From Acidimicrobiales bacterium (GTDB lineage Bacteria; Actinomycetota; Acidimicrobiia; Acidimicrobiales; Acidimicrobilacustridaceae), in assembly GCA_018401565.1 (NCBI GenBank), contig JAGYKS010000031.1, positions 62,001 to 126,000 on the forward strand: a stretch of 64,000 bases of DNA. The letters are read 5' to 3'. This document shows, one piece after another, positions 40,209 through 49,886 of this stretch. Position numbers and translations under genes: made by a program. Each line of letters begins with the position of its first letter. Positions within the stretch are counted from its first letter, which is position 1. Below the pieces are notes generated by a model, which was given only the letters and a program-made list of their open reading frames with translations, had not been told where the DNA came from and searched no databases.

Positions 40209-41722
40209 CATGCCCGGTACCCGAGCGGCAATGGCGACATTTGGCCATAACCGTGCTGATTGGCGCAGCAGCCTGCGGTACTGACCAGGGGTCGGCGTCG
40301 TCGGTTGAGGCCGTGCGTGATGCCACCATCCAGGTGATTGCCACCGGCAGCATCCGGGATCCCGAGGTCGGACGTTCCACCGACATCGGTTCGGGAAGCG
40401 GCTTTTTCATCTCCGACGACGGCATGGCAGTGACCAACAACCATGTGGTCACCGGTGCAGCCACATTGGAGGTGTTCGTGGGCGGAGACGACTCACGGTC
40501 CTACAACGCCCGGGTGGTGGGAGTGTCCGAATGCAACGATCTGGCCCTGATCGACGTGGACATCGACGACCCTGTGCCCTACCTCGAGTGGTTCAGCGAT
40601 GAGATTGCTGCCGGGCTGGAAGTTTGGGCCGCCGGGTTCCCGTTGGGCGATCCCGAGTACACCCTGACCAAGGGCATCGTGTCCAAGGCCAACGCCAGCG
40701 GTGACGTTGTGTCCACCGCCTCGGTGGAGCGTGTGGTGGAACACGACGCCAACATCCAGCCCGGCAATTCGGGCGGCCCGCTGGTGGACACCAACGGCAA
40801 GGTGGTGGCGGTGAACTTCGCCGGAGGGGCCGTGGCCAGCACCACCGAGCAGTTCTTCGGTATTGCCGCCGACGTCGCCTCAACGGTGGTGGACCGACTC
40901 GAAGATGGTGACGACGAGTCGCTGGGGATCAACGGCTGGCCGGTGTCCGACGACGCTCTGGGCATCACTGGCATATGGGTGGCCGGTGTGGCTGCAGGCT
41001 CACCGGCAGCAGCGGCCGAGATCAAGCCGGGCGACATCATCACGTCGCTCAACGATCTCGACATGGGTGTCGACGGCACGTCGGTGGATTACTGCGACGT
41101 GATCCGCACCGCTGGCGACCGGGCCATCGCCGTGGAAGTGCTGCGCTTTGACACCGACGAGGTGCTCACCGGCGAGATCAACGGCAACAAGCCGCTGGTG
41201 GTTGCGTCGAGCATCTCGGGAATCGTGGGGGGCCAAACCGACCTTGCCGCCGGTGAGTCCTACGACGACTACGTGACCCTCATCGATGACACCAACACCA
41301 TCTCGGTGGATGTGCCGGCGGCGTGGACCGACACCGACCTCGTCCCTGCCGACGCCGACGGCGTCCCGATCCCGTGGATCCAGGCATCGCCTGACATCGA
41401 CGAGTTCGACACCAGCTACCGGGTCCCGGGCATGGTGTTTGCCGCCCTGCCCACCACCCGGTCCACCACCGAGTTGCTGGCCGAGTTCGCACCTACCGCC
41501 GGCGAGTGTGTTGACGAGGGCGTCGAGCCCTACAGCGACAGCCGGTTTGTGGGCGAGATCCAGGTGTGGGGCGAATGTGCCGGGCGCGACACTGCCTACG
41601 TGGTGCTGATCAGCGAACTCATCGCCGGCGGCGAGTTCAAGTTCGTCACCATCGTGCAGGCCGTCACTTCGGCCGACGTGGAGGCACTTGAGGTCATCCT
41701 GGAGACGTTCAACACTTTGTAG
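40209..41722 (+). CDS. HtrA-like serine protease with PDZ domain, lipoprotein
   Basis: About 500 residues. Trypsin-like catalytic triad: His in VTNNHVVTG, Asp in CNDLALIDVD, Ser in IQPGNSGGPLVDTNG. A PDZ-like domain follows (VAAGSPAAAAEIKPGDIITS) and a C-terminal ~200-residue domain without assignment. The frame is open well upstream of the lipobox (TVLIGAAACGTDQ) but holds no good start. An ATG at 40209 or 40230 gives MATLAITVLIGAAAC if one T of TTT (near 40237) is removed. So the N-terminus is exported and lipid-anchored. Probably degrades or checks misfolded envelope proteins. No operon partner. Confidence 0.8.
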
Positions 41723-41834
41723 GTGCCGGGCTCCTGGCGTTGTCCACTCCACCACCCCCAATGTCCGGATTCTCCCGCATCGCACGCGCCCAAAGGATCC
41801 GGCAGTGGCTGGCAACGGCCATCGAGCGCAGCCC

Positions 41835-41853
41835 GCAGGGCACCGGTCCCTGC
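41835..41853. terminator. Hairpin between convergent genes
   Basis: GCAGGG and CCCTGC (6-bp arms, 7-nt loop) lie between the convergent ends of the protease gene and the sulfotransferase gene. No U-run on either side, so it is a candidate only. Confidence 0.35.
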
Positions 41854-41863
41854 CAGCCTGTGG

Positions 41864-42643
41864 CTACAGATCCCCGTACTTGTTGAGTACGTAGTCGCTG
41901 AGTACATCGTCAGGTCGGGTGGTGGATGGCGATATGGACCGACGCACGTCATGCATGCCCACCAATCCGTAGACACTGTCATCTTCGGCCTCGGGTGGTT
42001 CGATGTGGCTGAGATCGTAGGCAAAGGGTGCCAGCGAAAGGAACTGCTCGATACCGGCCAGGGTTCCGCAGGTGTCCTCCATCAACCCGGAGTAGGTCAC
42101 TTCGTGGCCAAACGCCGCATTTTCTTCCAATCCCATGTTGTGCACACTCCAAAGTGCCCGGTCAACATCGCCGTCCGGGGCCATCATGGCGTCACAGCGC
42201 ACGTCATCGATGGGCCTAAACGAGTCGGGCAGACCCTGGTCGTAGACCGAGCCCGGGGGGTTGGCATGGATCAGCGACACGAGCGAGGCCAACACTTCAA
42301 CCACAGGTCGGGTCAGGTACACGATCCGGGGCTCGGCGGTGACATAGGTGCGCAGCATCCGCAGATTCCCGGGTGTTCCCCACACCCGGGACTTGTCCAT
42401 GACCACATCCTCAGTGCGGTCGGCGTACAGGGCGGGCAACACCCCGGCCACAAGGTCGTACAGGGCCTTGGGCTTGGGGTTGGCCCTGTATTGCTGTGAG
42501 CCCGACAACTCGGCTTCGAGTCGCCACATCACCGCTGCCGACGGGGAATTGGTGGACACGTGGATGTCCGGGCGCTGATTCAACAAAGCCGACAGCAGTG
42601 TGGAACCTGACCTCGGCAGGCCAGCCAGAAACGTGAACCTCAT
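41864..42643 (-). CDS. PAPS-type sulfotransferase family protein
   Basis: 259 residues. N-terminal PSB loop FLAGLPRSGSTLLSALL, the region for the 3'-phosphate (YLTRPVVEVLASLVSL), and VTYSGLMEDTCGTL matching the Y-E-D-L/M-type motif of this superfamily. C-terminal acidic stretch. Such enzymes transfer sulfate from PAPS to Tyr, sugars or lipids. Start ATG 42643 overlaps the stop of the glycine-rich protein gene by 4 nt, so the two are co-translated. The PAPS assignment is family-based; substrate unknown. Confidence 0.75.
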   Translation of the reverse strand: MRFTFLAGLPRSGSTLLSALLNQRPDIHVSTNSPSAAVMWRLEAELSGSQQYRANPKPKALYDLVAGVLPALYADRTEDVVMDKSRVWGTPGNLRMLRTYVTAEPRIVYLTRPVVEVLASLVSLIHANPPGSVYDQGLPDSFRPIDDVRCDAMMAPDGDVDRALWSVHNMGLEENAAFGHEVTYSGLMEDTCGTLAGIEQFLSLAPFAYDLSHIEPPEAEDDSVYGLVGMHDVRRSISPSTTRPDDVLSDYVLNKYGDL

Positions 42644-43863
42644 GGCGTGGGGGTGTACCTGATGATCACGATTCCAGCAGTGCCGTCGCCGGCTTTCGTT
42701 CCCAGCGTTGCGGGGCCTCCGCCACCGCCTCCTGCACCAGAGTTGGGCGTTCCGGCAGTGGCCTGAGCGCCTGGTGTGCCATACACGCCCCCGGCGCCGC
42801 CGACTGTGCCGAAGCCGCCAGTGCCGCCGGCGCCGCCGCCACCAGCGCCACCGCCTCCGCCCCCACCAGGACCGGGCTCAAAGGGCACTCCAGTAAATGC
42901 TGTTCCCAGGCCGGCTGCTCCATTTCCACCCGCAGTGACGGTCCCAGCGCCGGGGACACCCCCGTACCCCCAAGCTCTGACCGGCACCGCCGCCGCTGCC
43001 ATAGGTGCCAGGGCGCCACCGGGGTTGGAACCACTGGCGGTCGGCGACGATCCACCTGAAGCGATGCCGCCACTCCCAGCGCCGCCACCGCCTCCTCCCG
43101 CCGCTGTGATGGATAGCGAACCTGGACCGGTAATTGATGATGTTCCGCCGCCACCGCCGGGATAATCATCGCCCCTGGTCGTTGACACCGCTGCCACACC
43201 GCCACCACCGACTGTGACGATGTAGGTGCCGCCGATGCTCAGTTGGGTCGGCGAATCCCCAAAATCAGGGTCGGCCCTGAACATCTGCCCTCCGCCACCG
43301 CCGCCGCCCAACGTGACGTCGCCTGGGAGGGAATGGGTATCTGCGCCTCTGAGGCTGAACCCGCCAGCCCCACCACCACCAACGAGGAGGTAGTAGAGGG
43401 CGAGTGCGCCCTTGCTGGTGACATAGCTTGGGTTCAGATCGAATGATCCATCCTGCGTGAACGTCACCAGGGTCGATTGATCCATCGGGTGGGTGGCCAT
43501 GGTGCCGTTCACCACGTTGTAGATGGGACCACCCGCCACGGATGCAGCAGCAGCGGCACCCGGAAGGGCAAGGGTTACCACGCCCACTGCAGCGCCAGCC
43601 GCCGCCATGGTGAGCAGGGAGCGACGACTCAGGCCCGAGGGTGCCTCCACGATGCCCAGATCGGCGAGCACCGAGATGGCCTCGAGTTCCTGTTCGGACC
43701 ATTGGGCCGACTCGTGCGCCCCGTCGTGGATGGTTTGCACTACCTGGGCGGCCATTCCCGTCAGGCGATGCACGAGGCCCGAGCGTGGGTCCAAAACCAC
43801 CACTTCGTTGTCGAGGATCTCTACAGACACACCTGTGACGACACGAACCGAATCATTGACCAT
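42640..43863 (-). CDS. PqqD-like / Tat / glycine-rich exported protein
   Basis: 407 residues from ATG 43863 (GGGGAG 14 nt upstream). Residues ~8-75: VTGVSVEILDNEVVVLDP, GLVHRLTGMAAQVVQTIHDG and ISVLADLGIVE, the pattern of PqqD-like/RRE domains that bind RiPP leaders. Residues 80-108: RRSLLTMAAAGAAVGVVTLA, a twin-arginine signal. Residues ~150-407: glycine-rich, many GGGG runs, ending TAGIVIIRYTPTP, as in glycine-rich domain proteins with a VGGGGAGG start. The combination is unusual, since PqqD-like domains normally work in the cytosol. Co-translated with the sulfotransferase. Upstream ATG 43989 would add 42 residues without similarity. Confidence 0.75.
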   Translation of the reverse strand: MVNDSVRVVTGVSVEILDNEVVVLDPRSGLVHRLTGMAAQVVQTIHDGAHESAQWSEQELEAISVLADLGIVEAPSGLSRRSLLTMAAAGAAVGVVTLALPGAAAAASVAGGPIYNVVNGTMATHPMDQSTLVTFTQDGSFDLNPSYVTSKGALALYYLLVGGGGAGGFSLRGADTHSLPGDVTLGGGGGGGQMFRADPDFGDSPTQLSIGGTYIVTVGGGGVAAVSTTRGDDYPGGGGGTSSITGPGSLSITAAGGGGGGAGSGGIASGGSSPTASGSNPGGALAPMAAAAVPVRAWGYGGVPGAGTVTAGGNGAAGLGTAFTGVPFEPGPGGGGGGGAGGGGAGGTGGFGTVGGAGGVYGTPGAQATAGTPNSGAGGGGGGPATLGTKAGDGTAGIVIIRYTPTP

Positions 43864-43992
43864 TGCCAGCACTCCCCAGAGGCTCAGACGAAATGTGGGT
43901 ACATCTACCTGGGCCCCGATCCGGTAGCGAAAAGCGCTGAATCGGGGATGGCCGGCGATGGCGAAGGTAACACCACCGATCACCGGCAATCA

Positions 43993-44014
43993 ATGCATTG
44001 GGGCACCAATACAT
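43993..44014. repeat. 9-bp inverted repeat upstream of the PqqD-like gene
   Basis: atgcattgg ggca ccaatacat: 8 of 9 positions pair, 4-nt loop, AT-richer than its surroundings. Located ~130 nt before the gene start in a 265-nt spacer, so an operator or a terminator for the divergent side is possible. Confidence 0.5.
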
Positions 44015-44128
44015 TTAGTCGGCAATACGGTTGAGGACCCCAACGTCCGGCAGACCGCGACAATGCGGGCATTGTGCATGCAATTGCCCGATCGGGCAGA
44101 TTTTGCCCCTGGTCGGTTTCGGGGCAGC

Positions 44129-44743
44129 TCAGCGCCCGGGGTCCACCACGGGTCGCTCGTTGAACGAGGCCAGCACCGGGCCGCCGGGGCCGCGGTTGAT
44201 GCGCGTCACCGATCCCGGGGCCACAAAGGTGCGCCACGCCACATGGGTGTCCACCCCCAGCGCCCAGCACACCGCTGCCTTCACCGGCGATACGTGACTC
44301 ACCACCACCACATTGGTGTCGGCCGCCTGCTCAATGAGTTCTGCGCAGGCGTCGGCAACCCGAACCGACACCGCCGCCAGTGATTCCCCACCTGCGGGAG
44401 CGAAGTCGGGATCGCTGCGCCACTGTGCCCAGGTGGCCGCCGGCACGTCGGCCAGAGGCGCCCCGTCGAGTTCGCCGTAGTCCACCTCGATCCACCGGTC
44501 ATCGATCTGCACGTCCAGCGGCGCCTGGGGGTCGGGCGATGCCGCCGACGCAATGGCCGCCGCTGTGGACCGGGCCCGAGCCAGCGGGCTCGACACCACG
44601 CGGTCAACCCCGTCACCAGCCAACAGCGACGCCACCGCCTGCGCCTGGCGATGGCCCACGTCGTCCAGCGGTGGGTCCAGGCGCCCCAACAGCCTGCCCG
44701 AGGCGTTCAGTTCAGTGCGGCCGTGGCGCACCACGATCAGCAT
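44129..44743 (-). CDS. Histidine phosphatase superfamily protein
   Basis: 204 residues. Catalytic RHG motif MLIVVRHGRTELNASGRL, second His in VVVVSHVSPVKAAVCWAL, Glu in VDYGELDGAPL. Phosphoglycerate-mutase-like phosphatase (cofactor-dependent type), substrate unknown; an alpha-ribazole or sugar-phosphate phosphatase role is common for such proteins. Start ATG 44743. Genes at both sides are unrelated. Confidence 0.85.
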   Translation of the reverse strand: MLIVVRHGRTELNASGRLLGRLDPPLDDVGHRQAQAVASLLAGDGVDRVVSSPLARARSTAAAIASAASPDPQAPLDVQIDDRWIEVDYGELDGAPLADVPAATWAQWRSDPDFAPAGGESLAAVSVRVADACAELIEQAADTNVVVVSHVSPVKAAVCWALGVDTHVAWRTFVAPGSVTRINRGPGGPVLASFNERPVVDPGR

Positions 44744-44775
44744 GTTGTCACCATGACGTCCAACTTTCGGTTGTC

Positions 44776-45332
44776 TCAGGCCGCCAGATCACGGGGCAGG
44801 TGGCCGGTGCGCAGGAACTCATCGCGACGGGATCGGTCGGCCATGCCGAACGCCCGCCAGCACCACGCCAGTGCCACCAGACCGACCAGTTCGAACAGCA
44901 CCACCAGGCCCGGGGGCCGGTCCAGTTCCGGCAGGGTGCCGTCACCGAAGCTCCACCCGAACGCCGGCCACCAGAACACGTCAGCCACTGCCCACACGCC
45001 ATCGAGCACCAGATGCATGAGGATGCCGATGGGAAGGCCGATCAGCCGGCGCCGCACAAGGCGTCTGCCGCTGGGTGGCCAGCATGACCACCGTGAGCAG
45101 CACCACGGCGAACAACAGCGTGTGCAACAGGCGGGGTCCGCCAAACACGATCTCGCCCACCGGGAGCACCGCTCCCAGCATCACCAGCCGGTAGTCAAGC
45201 GCTGGACTGCGGAACACCTGCCACACGATCACAACACTCATGCCGGCGAACCACAGGATCACCGCCAGCCACCATTGCCGTCACAAGCCCCGCCATAAGA
45301 GACGTCACCGACGCCGTCACCGGCGTTGCCAT
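44776..45332 (-). CDS. YdjM-like membrane protein, putative metal-dependent hydrolase (frame breaks)
   Basis: About 185 residues, reconstructed from 45332 (MATPVTASVTSLMAGLVTAM). Hydrophobic helices with conserved polar residues LDYRLVMLGAVLP, GGPRLLHTLLF and GILMHLVLDGVW, the His/Asp pattern of the YdjM/LexA-binding inner-membrane hydrolase family, then WWPAFGWSF. Frame changes near 45262 and 45073. If only the main block is used the gene would start at 45262 (ATG of ILWFAGMSV). Function in this organism unknown. Confidence 0.55.
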
Positions 45333-45355
45333 CCACAAGCTGGTTCATGGACGGT

Positions 45356-46069
45356 TCAGCGCACCAGAATCCGACCGCACTCGTCGCACACAACCCGGGT
45401 GTCGGGGTCGAGGCGCCGAATCCGGTCCAGTTCCACAGCCGGCAAGCTCAGGTGGCAACCACCACAGGCATTGCCCACCAGCCGTGCGATGGCGATGCCG
45501 CCGAGTTGCACCCGAAGCTGCTCGTAGTCGGTCACCACAGCATCGTCGATCGCTGCAGCCTCGGTGCCACGCTGGGCAGTGGCCTCGGCCAATTCGGCGT
45601 CGATGCCGGCCGCCGCTGCGTCGAGCGCCGCCTTGAGATCGGCGGCGACAGCTTCCAGGGACTGCGAGGCGCCGTCCAAGTCAGCCATCTGAGCCGTCAG
45701 GGGCTCAATCTCCTCCATGAGCTCAAGATCCTGGTCTTCCAGAGCGCGCTGGCGTCGGCGCAGCGAGTCGATGTCTTCCTGCAGGGCCTGAAGCTCGCGG
45801 GGATTGGTCACCGAACCGGAATAGAGGTTGGTCTCGTGGCCCGCTGCCCGGTTGGTGACCTGGCTTATCTCATCTTCGAGCAGGTGCTGACGGCGAACCA
45901 GTTCCTTGAGCGCTGCGGCCACCTCGGCTCGTGACGCCACCACCCCTGCTCGCTCGACGGCGTTGGCGTCAAGCGCCTCCAACTCGGGCAGGTTGGCCCG
46001 GCGGTGGTTGAGCTGATGAATCCGCAGGTCAAGGTCCTGAAGGGCAAGGAGCTGGTCGAACACCGTCAC
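45356..46069 (-). CDS. Coiled-coil zinc-ribbon protein (CT398/DUF164-like)
   Basis: About 237 residues; GTG 46069 preferred over ATG 46096 because family-like VFDQLLALQDLDLRI begins there. Two long heptad stretches (residues ~30-70 and 100-180), then a C-terminal zinc ribbon with CGGCHLSL and CDECGRI. Known in many bacteria next to Nif3-like or RNase-H genes; thought to act in secretion/nucleic acid-related complexes but not biochemically defined. 54 nt upstream is the PBP stop on the same strand. Confidence 0.8.
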   Translation of the reverse strand: MTVFDQLLALQDLDLRIHQLNHRRANLPELEALDANAVERAGVVASRAEVAAALKELVRRQHLLEDEISQVTNRAAGHETNLYSGSVTNPRELQALQEDIDSLRRRQRALEDQDLELMEEIEPLTAQMADLDGASQSLEAVAADLKAALDAAAAGIDAELAEATAQRGTEAAAIDDAVVTDYEQLRVQLGGIAIARLVGNACGGCHLSLPAVELDRIRRLDPDTRVVCDECGRILVR

Positions 46070-46123
46070 CAGCCCATCATCCCACGCCCGGGCCACCGTC
46101 GTCGCAGCCGCCGGTCACACACG

Positions 46124-48325
46124 TCAGTCGTCGTCGTCTGGATCCCTGGTGACCGGAGGCGCAGTGGTGGTCGCAACGGGGACCGTCGTGGTGGGCGTTG
46201 TCGGAGGAATCACGATCGGCGAGAGAGTCGTGGAGGTCGTCGACGGTCGCGTCGAAGGTGAGTCCGGCCCATCAACGGTCCCGCCCGCTTCACCATCGCC
46301 GTCAAGGCCACGCAGGTTGGGCACGTCAGGATCACCCATGATGGTGAACTGGTCACGTGACGTGATGGGCCTGCCCGGGCGTTCACGGGCGCAGGTGGGA
46401 AACGGCACCGACGGGCGGTCGGCATGGTAGATCGTGTTGAACTCCCGCCACAGGGCCGCCGGGTAGGTGCCACCGAAGTTGGCCACACCACCAAGGTTGG
46501 CCATTGACACGTTGGCATCAGGATTGCCCATCCAAACCGCGGTGGTGAGGTAAGGCGTGAAGCCCACGAACCAGGCGTCCGAGTTGCGCTCGGTGGTACC
46601 GGTCTTGCCCGCCGCCGCCTGGTCGGTCAGCCTGGCCCTGGTGGCGGTACCGCTGCGCACCACCTCGGTGAGCACCGTGGTGGCCAGACAGGCCACCTGA
46701 CGAGTCAGGGCCCGGGTGGGTTCGGACTCATGCTCGTAGAGCAACGTGCCGTCGGAGTTCTCCACCCGCTCGATCAGGTACCACGGATTGCGAACACCCT
46801 CGTTGGCGATAGCTGAAAACGCAGACGCCATGTCGATTGGCGTGGTGAGCAGCGTCCCCAACGGAAGCGAGATGGGGTAATCACCGAAATCGGTGCGAAG
46901 GCCCATCTGCTCGGCGGTCTCGCCCACCTCGGGCAACCCAACGATCTGCCCAAGACGAACGTAGCCACCGTTGGATGACCCCGCAGTGATGCTCGTGAGG
47001 GTGCCACCGGCACCAGTGATGTTGTACGGGTTGGGCGTACCCGTGGGGTTGGGAAACGATCCGCCACCAGCAATCGAGTCCGCCGGGACCGCACCCTGGG
47101 TCAATGCCGTGAGCATCACGAAGGTCTTGAATGTGGACCCGGTCTGACGGCCCGGGAGCTGGCTCACCACGTTGTACCGGTATTGCTCGTACCCCGGCCC
47201 TCCCACCATGGCGCGCACCGCCCCGGTGTCGTTTTCGATGGACACCATGGCGGCGGTGACACCCAGATCGTTGGCCGGCACACCTGCAGCAGCCGTCAGC
47301 TCAGCAGCGACCTGCAGGCCAGGGTCGAGGGTGGTGGTGATGCGCAGGCCGCCACCGTAGAGGTTGGCGGCGCGGTCGCTCGCCGTGTCGCCGAGCCCGT
47401 AGCGGGGGTCGGTGAGCAGCGCCTGGCGCACGTCCTCCACGAAGTAGTTCCCCGTTGACGGCGCCACCTGGTCCAGGTTGCACTGCGGAAGCCCAACCGA
47501 GTTGTCATCGCTGCAACGCTGCTCGGGCAGCGGGAACGAATCGATGAACTCCGCCTCTTCGGCGGTGATCTCGCCCACGTCCACAAGTCGCTGCAGTGCC
47601 AGGGTCCGCTGCCGGGCGGCGCCATCGGGATTGGTAAACGGGTCGAACCGGCTGGGATTGGCGATCAGTCCCGCCAGCAGCGAACCCTCGACCCATCCCA
47701 GTTCAGACGCGGACATCCCAAAGTAGGTCTCGGCGGCCGCCTGCACCCCGTAAGCCCCCGACCCGAAGTACACCGTGTTGAGGTAGGTCTCGAGAATGTC
47801 CTCTTTGCTGACCTGCCGTTCCAGCTCAAGGGCCAGGGCAGCCTCCCGGGTTTTGCGGTTGAGGGTGGTGTCGCTGTTGAGCAGGGCGTTTTTCACCAAC
47901 TGCTGGGTGATGGTCGAGCCACCCTGGGCAACCCCACCGGAATCCACGTTGCGAAACAGCGCACGGCCGATGGCAAAGATGTTCACACCGCCGTGGTTCC
48001 AAAACTCGTTGTCCTCCACGGCAAGGATCGACGCCACAACCGGTTCGGGCACCTCATCGAGCGGCACGGGCTGACGGTTCTCGGGTCCGAACAGTGTGGC
48101 CAGCAACGAGCCATCATCGGCGTAGACATACGAGCGAACGGCGAAGTCATCAAGGCGATCGATGTCCACGGCCGGAGACTCGGTGTCCACCGCCTGGGCC
48201 ACGCTGCCGACCACCGGCGTGAGCAGCACCACCGAGGTTGCCACCAGCACGCCGGTCATGATCACAGCCACGACCAAACGCAGTGCTGACAGGGGGACAG
48301 GCATCCCCCGACGATACTTCGACAC
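46124..48325 (-). CDS. Class A penicillin-binding protein
   Basis: Bifunctional peptidoglycan synthase, 733 residues. One TM helix near residues 16-36. GT51 transglycosylase: EDNEFWNHGGVN, GGSTITQQLVKNALL, RKTREAALALELE. Transpeptidase: catalytic Ser in QTGSTFKTFVML (SxxK), SSN in GSSNGGYVRL, and KTGTTERNSDAWFVG (KTG). C-terminal Pro/Thr-rich tail ~60 residues. GTG 48325 or ATG 48304 are alternative starts. Outer face of the cytoplasmic membrane, glycan polymerisation and cross-linking. No division or elongation gene adjacent. Confidence 0.95.
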   Translation of the reverse strand: MSKYRRGMPVPLSALRLVVAVIMTGVLVATSVVLLTPVVGSVAQAVDTESPAVDIDRLDDFAVRSYVYADDGSLLATLFGPENRQPVPLDEVPEPVVASILAVEDNEFWNHGGVNIFAIGRALFRNVDSGGVAQGGSTITQQLVKNALLNSDTTLNRKTREAALALELERQVSKEDILETYLNTVYFGSGAYGVQAAAETYFGMSASELGWVEGSLLAGLIANPSRFDPFTNPDGAARQRTLALQRLVDVGEITAEEAEFIDSFPLPEQRCSDDNSVGLPQCNLDQVAPSTGNYFVEDVRQALLTDPRYGLGDTASDRAANLYGGGLRITTTLDPGLQVAAELTAAAGVPANDLGVTAAMVSIENDTGAVRAMVGGPGYEQYRYNVVSQLPGRQTGSTFKTFVMLTALTQGAVPADSIAGGGSFPNPTGTPNPYNITGAGGTLTSITAGSSNGGYVRLGQIVGLPEVGETAEQMGLRTDFGDYPISLPLGTLLTTPIDMASAFSAIANEGVRNPWYLIERVENSDGTLLYEHESEPTRALTRQVACLATTVLTEVVRSGTATRARLTDQAAAGKTGTTERNSDAWFVGFTPYLTTAVWMGNPDANVSMANLGGVANFGGTYPAALWREFNTIYHADRPSVPFPTCARERPGRPITSRDQFTIMGDPDVPNLRGLDGDGEAGGTVDGPDSPSTRPSTTSTTLSPIVIPPTTPTTTVPVATTTAPPVTRDPDDDD

Positions 48326-48398
48326 GGCGCCGATTAGCGTTCATCATCGTCGACATGACATTTGCCCAACCCGTCGTCACAAACCAGAGGATCCCGCC

Positions 48399-49340
48399 AT
48401 GGCCCACGACCGTCGATTCCGATTCGGTGTGCAGTTGAGCGCCGCCCCTGACGGGCCGAGCTGGATTGCCATGGCCCAGCGGGCCGAAGAGCTCGGGTAT
48501 TCCACGTTGTTCATCCCCGACCATTTCGAGGACCAGTTCGGGCCGATCGCCGCCCTCACTGCAGCGGCGACGGCCACCACCACCTTGCGGGTGGGGGCAC
48601 TGGTGCTCGACAACGACTACCGCCATCCGGTTCCGCTGGCAAAGGAACTGGCCACCATCGACCAGCTGTCGCAAGGTCGCCTGGAGGTGGGCCTGGGCGC
48701 CGGATGGATGCGCACCGACTACGAGCGGTCAGGAATTGCCTACGACGAGCCGCGGGTGCGCGTCGATCGCATGGCCGAGGCCATCGAGGTGATCCGGGGC
48801 TGCTTCGCCGACGGACCCTTCAGCTTCTCTGGTGACCACTACGTCATCGACAACTACGAGAGTCACCCCTCTCCGGTGCAGCGTCCGGGACCTCCGCTCA
48901 TCCTGGGTGGCGGCCGCAAGCGGATGCTCGACATCGCAGCCCGCCAGGCCGACATCGTCGGCATCAACCCGAGCCTGCACGCCGGCGAGGTTGGTCCTGA
49001 CGCCGCTGCCGACGCCACCGCTGCGGCCACCGACCGCAAACTGGCCTGGGTGCGTGACGCCGCCGGTGACCGATTTGATGACATCGAACTCAACTGTCTG
49101 GTCCTGGCAACGCTGGTCACCGACGATCAGCCCGGTACCGCAGCCATGATGGGCCAGATGTTCGGACTCGATGCGGACGGGGCGCTCGAGGTTCCCCACG
49201 CCCTCATCGGAAGTCTCGACCAGATCGCCGACCAGATCCAGGCCCGACGCGACCGGTGGGGGTTTTCCTACCTGGTGATTCAGGGTGTCGACGCGATGGA
49301 GGCCCTGGCCCCGGTGGTGGCCCGCCTGACCGGCACCTGA
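48399..49340 (+). CDS. LLM-class F420-dependent oxidoreductase
   Basis: 313 residues from ATG 48399 (AGAGG upstream). Luciferase-like TIM barrel: FRFGVQLSAAPDGPSW, FIPDHFEDQFGP, LRVGALVLDNDYRHP, KELATIDQLSQGRLEVGLGA and PPLILGGGRKRMLDIAA. GGG-RK-type loop plus the lack of FMN-specific residues suggest F420. The upstream in-frame region is non-coding. Substrate unknown; common numerous paralogues in actinobacteria. Confidence 0.88.
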   Translation: MAHDRRFRFGVQLSAAPDGPSWIAMAQRAEELGYSTLFIPDHFEDQFGPIAALTAAATATTTLRVGALVLDNDYRHPVPLAKELATIDQLSQGRLEVGLGAGWMRTDYERSGIAYDEPRVRVDRMAEAIEVIRGCFADGPFSFSGDHYVIDNYESHPSPVQRPGPPLILGGGRKRMLDIAARQADIVGINPSLHAGEVGPDAAADATAAATDRKLAWVRDAAGDRFDDIELNCLVLATLVTDDQPGTAAMMGQMFGLDADGALEVPHALIGSLDQIADQIQARRDRWGFSYLVIQGVDAMEALAPVVARLTGT

Positions 49341-49366
49341 GGCACGAACCTGATGCTGCCGATGGG

Positions 49367-49886
49367 TCAGGTGACCTTGATGGTGAATGTCTCCACCGTC
49401 GGATTGTCGGCCGGGTCAAACGGTCGTGCGTAGGTGAGCTGCAACTGGGTGGTGCCGGGCGCAATGGCACCAAGTTCAAAGACCTGGAACCCACCGGCAC
49501 CCGGCAACTGTGGTTCGGGCGGTTCGAAGGTGCCGTCGGGGTCAATCAGATTCAGCACCGTCGGATCGGGCGACCGCGGTGACCTGCCATACGTAACCGG
49601 TGGAGGGAGTGGCCGGCACCCGGATGGAAAACGCCTGCCCGGTCACGATGACCACCGGCAAGGCCGAATCGGTGAACACCAGTGGTCCTCCCTGCACGGT
49701 GGCTGACGGCGCCGTCACTGACGTGGACGTTTGTGGCAGCGAGACGTCCGGTGAGGACTGGTCGCTGTTGGCACATCCGGCGCTGAACACCGCCAACCAC
49801 AAAGCCACCAGTGCCAGCGTCCACCGCAGTGGCGCATGCTGCGGGACCATCCCCCCCGGGACCGTCTCAGCAGCGGGCGACGACAT
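49367..49886 (-). CDS. Chagasin-like (I42) protease inhibitor lipoprotein (one frame break)
   Basis: About 172 residues. Signal plus lipobox WLAVFSAGCANSD. Mature part has IRVPATPSTGYVWQ (the NPTTGY-type L2 loop), GAGGFQVFELGAIAPG (L4) and TYARPFDPADNPTVETF (RPW/RPF loop), which are the three inhibitor loops of chagasin. A frame shift near 49568 separates the first from the other two. Chagasins inhibit papain-like cysteine proteases; here it would act outside the membrane. Start ATG 49886 shares a base with the SHOCT stop. Confidence 0.75.

Noticed and set aside
49334-49373. Inverted repeat cacctga/tcaggtg between the LLM oxidoreductase and chagasin genes as a terminator
   Set aside because: Loop of about 25 nt and only 7-bp arms partly inside coding sequence; too weak to list.
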